This document shows, piece by piece, positions 1 through 5,773 of a DNA stretch of 7,673 bases. A program made the translations under genes and the position numbers. Each line of letters begins with the position of its first letter. The stretch's first letter is position 1. Location: positions 1-7,673 of the forward strand of contig JAPLUH010000311.1 in NCBI GenBank assembly GCA_026397675.1. The letters run 5' to 3'. This stretch comes from Verrucomicrobiota bacterium. GTDB lineage: Bacteria > Verrucomicrobiota > Verrucomicrobiia > Limisphaerales > UBA9464. The notes beneath the pieces are model-generated. The model saw nothing but the letters and a program-made list of their open reading frames with translations, had not been told where the DNA came from and made no database searches.

Positions 1-1
1 A

Positions 2-1078
2 TTCCATCGGGGCGATCCCCAGCAACCGCGCGAGGCACTCAAGCCGGGGTTGTTGTCGGTCATGGGCCTGGGTGGTTTGGACACCGAGATCCCGGAATCC
101 ATTCCAGGCCGTCGCACCAGCGGTCGTCGCCTGGAACTCGCCCGTCGCCTCACGGATCGAAACAATCCGCTCACCGCCCGCGTGTGGGTCAACCGCCTCT
201 GGTATCAACATTTTGGAATGGGACTGGTCGCCACCCCCGGCGACTTCGGGGTGCTGGGTGAGCGCCCCAGTCACCCGGAGCTTCTCGATTGGTTGGCCGC
301 GGACTTCATGGATCACGGCTGGAAGAACAAGCGGCTTCACCGCCTCATTGTAACCAGCGCTGCCTACCGTCAGAGCAGTGTGAACACGGCCGCGCAGCGG
401 AAGGATCCGGACAATCGATTGCTGGGTCGATTCCGCCTCCGGCGCTTAGATGCCGAAAGTGTGCGCGACAGCCTCTTGGCCGTGAGTGGTCGCCTCGATA
501 CCAGTCGTTTTGGCCCGCCGGTGCCCATTGCGGTCAACGCCCAGGGCCAGTTCGTGGTGGGGCGCCAGAAGCGCGATGGCAACGGTGATGCGGTCGGTGT
601 CGAGATCGGAGGCACTGCTGACTTTCGACGCAGCCTGTATGTGACGGTGCGCCGCACGATGCCCGTGGGGGTCCTCGAGACCTTTGATGCTCCGGTGGTC
701 AATCCCAACTGCGAAGCCCGACCGGTCTCAACGGCCGCCCCGCAATCGTTGATGTTTCTCAATGATGGGTTTGTCCTCGATCGATCGCTCGACCTGGCCC
801 AACGCCTTCGTCGGGAATATCCGGGTGATGAGCCTGCTCAAATTGACCGGCTCTGGCAGTTGCTCTTCGCCCAATCGCCGAAGTCGGCGGACGTGGTTCG
901 GAGCCTTCATTTTCTCAAAGAGCTTCGCAGTTCGCTGGCCGCGTCTGAGTCCATAACACCCGGAAAACCGGCCGCAGCCTCACCCCCGGGATCGCCTGCA
1001 ATTTTGCCCGAGGAGCGCTCTCTGGCTGCATTGTGCCAGGTGCTGTTGGGATCCAACCGGTATCTCTACCTCGACTGA
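2..1078 (+). CDS. DUF1553 (PSD1-type) domain protein, 5'-truncated by window edge
   Basis: C-terminal part of a PSD1/DUF1553 protein, the large exported family of Planctomycetota and Verrucomicrobiota that usually carries an N-terminal cytochrome-c-like PSCyt1 domain and DUF1549; those parts would lie before the window. The frame is open from base 2. Upstream of the first in-frame start codons (TTG at 50, ATG at 62) it already encodes FHRGDPQQPREALKPG, which matches the family's HRGNP-type motif, so those codons are internal. Recognisable family blocks follow: NPLTARVWVNRLWYQHFGMG at about bp 167-226, SHPELLDWLAADF, LHRLIVTSAAYRQSS, a RRSLYVTVRRTMP block near bp 630-665, and STAAPQSLMFLNDGFVLD near bp 727-780. 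It ends in LLGSNRYLYLD, like the usual LLNSNEFLYVD ending. A Pro/Ala/Ser-rich stretch (about bp 935-1010) precedes the last helix. DUF1501 begins 3 bp after the TGA stop. Biochemical function is unknown; the family assignment is strong. Confidence 0.92.
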   Translation, partial: FHRGDPQQPREALKPGLLSVMGLGGLDTEIPESIPGRRTSGRRLELARRLTDRNNPLTARVWVNRLWYQHFGMGLVATPGDFGVLGERPSHPELLDWLAADFMDHGWKNKRLHRLIVTSAAYRQSSVNTAAQRKDPDNRLLGRFRLRRLDAESVRDSLLAVSGRLDTSRFGPPVPIAVNAQGQFVVGRQKRDGNGDAVGVEIGGTADFRRSLYVTVRRTMPVGVLETFDAPVVNPNCEARPVSTAAPQSLMFLNDGFVLDRSLDLAQRLRREYPGDEPAQIDRLWQLLFAQSPKSADVVRSLHFLKELRSSLAASESITPGKPAAASPPGSPAILPEERSLAALCQVLLGSNRYLYLD

Positions 1079-1081
1079 GTT

Positions 1082-2554
1082 ATGGATCGTTTTATCAATA
1101 CACCGTCTCCGTCGGGCTTCTGTTCCCGGCGTCACTTCCTTCAGGCGGGCAGCGCCTTTGGGCTTGGATCCACGGCCTTGGCCTGGCTCCTCCAGCAGGA
1201 GGGACTTCTGAGTGCACCCGCGCGCCCAGAGTTGGAGCAGCGCACCTATGATTTGAAACCCAAGGCCGGTCACCATCCGGCCAGCGCTCGGGCCATGATT
1301 TCCATCTTGATGATTGGTGGCCCGAGTCAAATGGATCTCTTCGATCCCAAGCCTCTACTGAACCAATGGGCCGGAAAACCCTTTCCGGGAGACTTGAAGT
1401 TCGACAACGCCGGTCAGGCCAGTTCCAAGGTCATGCCCGGGCTTTGGGAGTTTCAAAAGCACGGTCAGTGCGGCACGGAGTTGTCGTCGCTGTTGCCCCA
1501 TCTGGCCCGTGTGGTGGACGAAGTGTGCGTGGTGCGCTCCATGCGGACGGGAGTGAACAATCACGGGCAATCGCTCTACGCGCTGACCAATGGCCGCATT
1601 ACTTCGGGTGCGCCCACTCTTGGTAGTTGGCTCTCCTACGGCCTTGGCACCCCTAGCCAAGAGTTACCAGCCTTCCTCACGCTGACCCATCCCTCGGGGT
1701 TGCCCCTGCTTGCGGAGGCGAATTGGTCCAACGGATGGTTGCCCTCGATCTTCCAGGGGACCGTCGTCCGGCCCACCGAGCCCCGATTGCTGAACCTAGA
1801 TCCGGCTCCCTACCTCCGCGGAGCCCCTCAGGATCGGCAGTTGGAATTGCTGGGGCAACTCAACCAAGAGCACCGTCTGGAGCATCCGGGCGAACAAGAT
1901 CTCGATGCCCGCATCGCCAGTTACCAATTGGCGGCGCGCATGCAGACTGCGGCCAAGGAAGCGATGGACATTCGCTCAGAGTCCGAAGCCACCCGTCGCC
2001 TCTATGGCATCGACCAAGAACGCACCCGCGACTACGGCACCCGCTGCCTCATTGCTCGTCGTCTCGTCGAGCGAGGTGTGCGTTTTGTGCAGGTGGTCAA
2101 CAACGGTCAAAGTTGGGATCAGCACAGCAATCTTTTTACGGCGTTGCCGGATCTGTGCGGGCGGACCGATCAACCGGTGGCCGCCCTCATTCAAGACCTC
2201 AAGGCGCTCGGTTTGCTCGATTCCACACTCGTGCATTGGGGTGGCGAAATGGGCCGTCTACCGGTTATCCAGAATGATGGCCCGAAGGAGAAGGTGGGTC
2301 GTGACCACAACACCTACGGCTTCACCCATTGGCTCGCCGGCGGCGGTGTTCGCGGAGGAATGACTTATGGCGAGACCGACGAATGGGGGCACCACGCCGT
2401 GAAGGACATTGTCACTCACCACGATCTGCACGCGACCCTCCTGCACCTGTTCGGATTGAATCACACCCAATTGGTGTATCGAAGGGCCGGCCGCGAGCTC
2501 AGCCTCACCGACAACAAAGTGGCCCGGGTGGTCCGGGATATCCTAAAATCCTGA
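1082..2554 (+). CDS. Tat-exported DUF1501 family protein
   Basis: Complete 490-residue DUF1501 protein, a family related to the alkaline phosphatase/sulfatase-like fold that is routinely encoded directly after DUF1549/DUF1553 genes. A twin-arginine signal is visible: SRRHFL at residues 15-20 followed by a hydrophobic stretch at about 21-37, so export in folded form is likely. Conserved blocks are GGPSQMDLFDPKP (79-91), NNHGQ (159-163), SWDQH (344-348), WGGEMGRLP (386-394), GRDHN (406-410), a glycine-rich WLAGGGVRGG (417-426) and HDLHATLLHLFG (447-458). The His/Asp/Glu residues in these blocks could form a metal site by analogy with the superfamily; this is inference. Most relatives read GEFGRTP where this protein has GEMGRLP. 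The ATG lies 3 bp after the upstream stop with no clear Shine-Dalgarno sequence, which suggests translational coupling. Substrate is unknown. Confidence 0.93.
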   Translation: MDRFINTPSPSGFCSRRHFLQAGSAFGLGSTALAWLLQQEGLLSAPARPELEQRTYDLKPKAGHHPASARAMISILMIGGPSQMDLFDPKPLLNQWAGKPFPGDLKFDNAGQASSKVMPGLWEFQKHGQCGTELSSLLPHLARVVDEVCVVRSMRTGVNNHGQSLYALTNGRITSGAPTLGSWLSYGLGTPSQELPAFLTLTHPSGLPLLAEANWSNGWLPSIFQGTVVRPTEPRLLNLDPAPYLRGAPQDRQLELLGQLNQEHRLEHPGEQDLDARIASYQLAARMQTAAKEAMDIRSESEATRRLYGIDQERTRDYGTRCLIARRLVERGVRFVQVVNNGQSWDQHSNLFTALPDLCGRTDQPVAALIQDLKALGLLDSTLVHWGGEMGRLPVIQNDGPKEKVGRDHNTYGFTHWLAGGGVRGGMTYGETDEWGHHAVKDIVTHHDLHATLLHLFGLNHTQLVYRRAGRELSLTDNKVARVVRDILKS

Positions 2555-2616
2555 GGTTGCCGGCGGGATAGTCGCTGAGAGTTTTTAGCGAAGATCGGTG
2601 ATGCAGCTCCAAGTAT

Positions 2617-2661
2617 AGGGGGCGCGATTGAAGTGTGATCACATCGGTAGACCCGCCCCTT
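2617..2661. terminator. Possible stem-loop between convergent genes
   Basis: The 144-bp spacer between the stops of the DUF1501 gene and zwf contains GGGGCG (2619-2624) facing CGCCCC (2654-2659). An inner CGAT/ATCG pair (2625-2628 with 2643-2646) and a perfect palindrome TGTGATCACA (2634-2643) lie in the loop region. The position suits a bidirectional terminator for two converging genes. Neither side has a good T-run, so an intrinsic terminator is only a weak proposal. A second, smaller dyad, TCGCT (2572-2576) with AGCGA (2587-2591), lies just after the DUF1501 stop and has Ts inside the loop instead of after the stem. Confidence 0.3.
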
Positions 2662-2698
2662 CAGGCTGCGATCTGAGCCGGTGGTCCGAACTGCCCCC

Positions 2699-4264
2699 TC
2701 AAGAAAGGCGGCGCCACTTTCGCCCCGATGTCTCCAGCAGAGCGTCGGCTTTTGTAGGGCCTTGGCTGCCCGCAGGGTAGGATTCCAGCAGAGCGTCAGG
2801 CTGCTCTTTGCAGAGGTCCAGATACGGTTGAACGATCCGCCAACCGGCCTCCACGCTGTCCGCTCGCTGGAACAGCGTCGCATCCCCGATCATGCAGTCG
2901 TAAATCAGGGTTTCGTAGCCGGTGCTCGGAGCATTCTCGAAGTAATCCTTGTAGTGGAAATCCATATGGACCTGACCCAGTTGGATGGCAGGGCCAGGAA
3001 TCTTTGCGCCAAAGGCCAGAGAGGCCCCCTCATCCGGTTGCAATTTGAGGATGAGTGTGTTGGGTTCGAGTTCTTCAGTCTGGGTATCGCGGAAGAGCGA
3101 GAACGGGGGGCGTTTGAATTCGATAGAAATCTCCGTGCTCCGCTGTGCCATCCGTTTGCCCGTCCGCAAATAGAAGGGCACTCCCGACCATCGCCAAGTG
3201 TCTACGCCGAGTTTCATGGCGATATAGGTCTCGGTGAGACTCTCCGGGTGGATACCTTCCTCCTCACGGTACGCCTTAAGGGTTTTTTCCCCGGTATTAC
3301 TCGCTTTATATTGCCCTCGAACCACGTCTGTCAGGGGATTGATGACGTGAACCGCATCCAAAACTTTGGTCTTCTCGGTTCGGATGGCATCCGCACAGAA
3401 GGAGTTTGGGGGCTCCATGCAAATTAAGGCCAGAAGCTGAAAAACATGGTTGGGCACCATGTCGCGCATGGCTCCAGTGGATTCATAGAAGCCTGCCCGC
3501 TTCTCTACCCCAACGGTCTCGGCCACCGTGATTTGCACGTGGTCGATATGATTGCGATTCCACAGCGGCTCAAAGATCCCGTTGGCGAACCGCTTGACCA
3601 TGATGTTTTGGACCGTCTCCTTCCCAAGAAAATGGTCCATCCGATAGATTTGGTCTTCGTGGAGCGTTCTTAAAATCTGCTGGTTGAGTGCTCGGGCCGA
3701 TTCGTAGTCATTGCCGAAGGGTTTCTCGATGATCACCCGGCGGTATTTATCCGGGCCTTCTTCCACAAGACCGGATTGACCCAGATGCTCGATGACGTTT
3801 CCGAAGAAGCGTGAGGCGACAGCCAGATAAAAGACCGCGTTTTCGCTGGTTCCGTGGATACGGTTTTCACCGTCCAACCGATCTTTGAGAGTTTTATAAA
3901 GTCCGGGATCATCGAAGTCTCCACGAACGTAACTCATCTGGGAGAGCAGGTTTTTCCAGTGGGCCTCGTCAAATTCCACCGAAGAAGTTTTTTCGGTGGC
4001 AAAGGATCGAACGGACTCATCCAAACGAGCTCTGAACGATTCGTCGCTCAATTCCTGACGGTCCACCCCGATCAGCGAGAATTGATCAGGAAGCAGCCCA
4101 GTGCGGACAAGGTTGTACAGCGCCGGAATGAGCAGTCGACGCATCAAATCACCGCCCGCGCCAAAGATTACCAGATTGCAGGGCGGGGCTTTGTCTCCAT
4201 GGACAAATCGTTTGGAAGTATTCGGTAGGGCTGCGCTCATGAGTAACGAGGGGTGCGTGGGCAC
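2699..4264 (-). CDS. zwf: Glucose-6-phosphate 1-dehydrogenase
   Basis: Cytoplasmic enzyme that oxidises glucose 6-phosphate to 6-phosphogluconolactone with NAD(P)+, the first step of the oxidative pentose phosphate pathway. The 521-residue product is full length (family about 480-520). It shows the dinucleotide-binding motif GAGGDL (35-40), EKPFG (180-184), the signature DHFLGKE (210-216) and NHVFQ (272-276), whose H273 aligns with the catalytic histidine. LRTGKRM (366-372) and the usual ending YPAGSQGP...RKWRRL are also present. Where most members have GDLxxRKL, this one has GDLMRRLL, so L44 replaces a lysine that contacts substrate in studied enzymes. D68-R69 sits at the cofactor-specificity loop. 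The GTG at 4264 has GGAG 8 nt upstream. An in-frame ATG at 4240 lacks an obvious ribosome site but would give a more usual N-terminus, so the start is uncertain by 8 residues. No pgl or gnd gene is adjacent. The channel gene ends 78 bp upstream on the same strand. Confidence 0.97.
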   Translation of the reverse strand: MPTHPSLLMSAALPNTSKRFVHGDKAPPCNLVIFGAGGDLMRRLLIPALYNLVRTGLLPDQFSLIGVDRQELSDESFRARLDESVRSFATEKTSSVEFDEAHWKNLLSQMSYVRGDFDDPGLYKTLKDRLDGENRIHGTSENAVFYLAVASRFFGNVIEHLGQSGLVEEGPDKYRRVIIEKPFGNDYESARALNQQILRTLHEDQIYRMDHFLGKETVQNIMVKRFANGIFEPLWNRNHIDHVQITVAETVGVEKRAGFYESTGAMRDMVPNHVFQLLALICMEPPNSFCADAIRTEKTKVLDAVHVINPLTDVVRGQYKASNTGEKTLKAYREEEGIHPESLTETYIAMKLGVDTWRWSGVPFYLRTGKRMAQRSTEISIEFKRPPFSLFRDTQTEELEPNTLILKLQPDEGASLAFGAKIPGPAIQLGQVHMDFHYKDYFENAPSTGYETLIYDCMIGDATLFQRADSVEAGWRIVQPYLDLCKEQPDALLESYPAGSQGPTKADALLETSGRKWRRLS

Positions 4265-4342
4265 CGCTCGTTCTCCAGCAGCAATCCGAAGGCCATCCGA
4301 TGTGGCCCGTTCTTAGAAATCAGGACACCGCGAGGCCCGTGA

Positions 4343-5545
4343 TTAATGCGAATGATTTGGGGAATCCGAGTTGCCGGCCGCTCGCCCACAAGTGGGGCAG
4401 TGTCGCCAGTTGGCATCCCAAGCCATGTCCGGACCCACACCGGTTTTGGTGGTTTTGGGTTGTGCAGAGGGCGCCTCGTCGACCGACTCGGCGCCAAAGA
4501 GGGCCACCATCATTGTTTTGCCGACAATGTTCATCAGCATACCGAACAGCACCAACCCGCAGAACATCGTGACGACCGCGATCAATCGGCCGGCCAAGGT
4601 GACCGGATAAATGTCCCCGTAGCCGACCGTGGTGAGCGTCACCACGCACCACCACATGGATTGGGGTACCGAATTGAAACTCGAGAGTCCTCCATTCACG
4701 GTGGTGTCTTTGCCCCAGCGAATTTTTTCCTTAGGGTTGGTGCCGTTATGGATGGGGGTGGCTGTCTCAAGGATTTTGCTAATGAGGTCTCCATCCGGGA
4801 TGGCTACTTCGAAAATGTTTTTTACCGGATCCCAGAGCTTCACATCCCAAGTGCCGTCGAAGCCGGATTCGCCGCTGATAATGACCTTACTCCCGGTCAG
4901 GTCACCGCGAAGATCTTGGGCGGAGAACCGTAGTGAGTTGGTGCCCGTCCGTTGAACGGTGTCCAATTCGCCATGAGTAAACTCTGCGTGGTAAATGAGC
5001 GTGCTGGAGATAATAACCACGGAGAACAGGGCCAAGAAGTAAATCACCAGGTTAGTCACCATGGGGCTGCGTGGCTTTCCGTCCTTGTCGTTCTTGAGCT
5101 GCGTCACGGCCTCGCGGGCCAGTTTCAGCACTCGGAGCACCCGCAAGACCCGCAAGACTCGCAGCACTCGGGTGGACTTGAGGGCTGTAATGTTGGCCAT
5201 TTGCAAGTAGGTGGGGAGGATGGCTAACAGATCGATAATCCCCCAGAAGCTGAAAATGTAGTCACGTTTGCGACGGATCGTCATGACGTGGCCGATGTAC
5301 TCCAAAGTGAAGATGAAAGTGATAATCACCTCGCAGAGGTAGAACCATCCTTGGAAGCGATCTTGGATCGAATCCACGGTCTCCAGTGCACCGGTGATTG
5401 CAGCCACGAAGATGACCAAATTCAGGATGGTGTGGATCACCTGATAACTGGTGGTCGTGGGCTCATGAAACATCCGGTAAAGCCAGACTGGACCCACTGG
5501 CGATGGGGAGGCTTCGCGAGGATGTTGGCTGGGGTCGGCGTTCAT
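4343..5545 (-). CDS. Voltage-gated potassium-type channel with large S5-pore insertion
   Basis: Six-transmembrane ion transport protein of 400 residues in the inner membrane. Segments by hydrophobicity: S1 about 36-54, S2 66-88, S3 97-115 with D105, S4 121-144, S5 162-187, S6 317-346. S4 is a strict voltage sensor with positive charges every third residue (R126, R129, R132, R135, R138, K141, R144). The selectivity filter TTVGYGD (305-311) is the canonical K+ signature. Unlike ordinary Kv channels, where the S5-pore linker is short, about 108 residues (188-295) separate S5 from the pore helix. By topology they face the periplasm. Their middle part (about 206-250) looks like a small beta domain. 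The cytoplasmic C-terminus ends with HCPTCGR (382-388) and two His near the end, possibly a half zinc site. ATG at 5545 is preceded by a weak CGGA 6 nt upstream. Its ligand and physiological role are unknown. Confidence 0.93.
   Translation of the reverse strand: MNADPSQHPREASPSPVGPVWLYRMFHEPTTTSYQVIHTILNLVIFVAAITGALETVDSIQDRFQGWFYLCEVIITFIFTLEYIGHVMTIRRKRDYIFSFWGIIDLLAILPTYLQMANITALKSTRVLRVLRVLRVLRVLKLAREAVTQLKNDKDGKPRSPMVTNLVIYFLALFSVVIISSTLIYHAEFTHGELDTVQRTGTNSLRFSAQDLRGDLTGSKVIISGESGFDGTWDVKLWDPVKNIFEVAIPDGDLISKILETATPIHNGTNPKEKIRWGKDTTVNGGLSSFNSVPQSMWWCVVTLTTVGYGDIYPVTLAGRLIAVVTMFCGLVLFGMLMNIVGKTMMVALFGAESVDEAPSAQPKTTKTGVGPDMAWDANWRHCPTCGRAAGNSDSPNHSH
5126..5170 (-). repeat. Five 9-bp units encoding Arg-Val-Leu in S4 of the channel
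   Basis: On the minus strand this segment encodes five consecutive Arg-Val-Leu triplets of the S4 voltage sensor. The units differ at synonymous sites (CGA or CGG; GTG or GTC; CTG, TTG or CTC). The repeat is therefore kept at the protein level and is not a recent DNA slippage product. Confidence 0.9.
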
Positions 5546-5658
5546 TGAAATTCCGAGCGCAGCACGAAAAATGCCGGAATGGAGACAAATGGTGCCGCAA
5601 AAGAAAATGATTCGAACGGCGAACGCAGACTCTCGAACAGAGTGACACGCGCGATGAG

Positions 5659-5710
5659 TTCAAAACAGACTGTTTCCTGCCATTCTAGGGCGCTAAACTA
5701 TTCAAAACAG
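5659..5710. promoter_or_regulatory. Paired 10-bp direct repeats plus dyad upstream of the channel gene
   Basis: TTCAAAACAG occurs exactly at 5659-5668 and again at 5701-5710, a 42-bp period, close to four helical turns. The first copy is part of a perfect dyad, AAACAG-A-CTGTTT (5663-5675). The copies lie about 114 and 156 bp upstream of the channel ATG on the minus strand, in the spacer after the pseudopilin gene. That is a plausible place for a transcription factor to bind. No matching known regulator or convincing -35/-10 pair was recognised, so the role is inferred. Confidence 0.4.
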
Positions 5711-5721
5711 CGGGTAGCCCG
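5711..5721. other. Short hairpin downstream of the pseudopilin gene
   Basis: CGGG-TAG-CCCG can fold into a 4-bp GC stem. Read on the minus strand it lies about 53 nt past the pseudopilin stop and is followed by CTGTTTTGAA, which has a short T-run. It could be a weak terminator, but the stem is too short to call with confidence. Confidence 0.2.
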
Positions 5722-5722
5722 T

Positions 5723-5766
5723 GGCTGAGACCCACCGAACCAACGGAAATCAATTAGGCTGAGACC
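5723..5766. repeat. 10-bp direct repeat GGCTGAGACC, two copies
   Basis: Exact copies at 5723-5732 and 5757-5766, 34 bp apart. Both lie in the 41 bp just downstream of the pseudopilin stop codon (5774-5776) on the minus strand. No function is recognised; they may be part of a regulatory or 3' untranslated region. Confidence 0.5.
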
Positions 5767-5773
5767 AAGGGTT

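Noticed and set aside
50..64. TTG 50 or ATG 62 as the true start of the DUF1553 gene
   Set aside because: The frame is open to the window edge and the upstream codons encode a conserved family motif (FHRGDPQQP), so the gene begins before the window.
1723..2277. 184-residue plus-strand frame inside the DUF1501 gene
   Set aside because: It overlaps a conserved gene in another frame and has an Arg/Pro/Ser-rich composition typical of shadow frames.
2634..2643. TGTGATCACA as a CRP/FNR-type operator
   Set aside because: The two half-sites lack the 6-bp spacer that CRP needs, and the site lies between convergent gene ends, not at a promoter.
2681..3427. 248-residue open frame on the plus strand opposite zwf
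   Set aside because: It is antisense to a clearly conserved enzyme, shows no family motif, and is expected as a GC-rich shadow frame.
5126..5170. 9-bp units as a DNA microsatellite or CRISPR-like repeat
   Set aside because: The units vary only at synonymous positions and encode the S4 helix, so they are explained by protein constraint.
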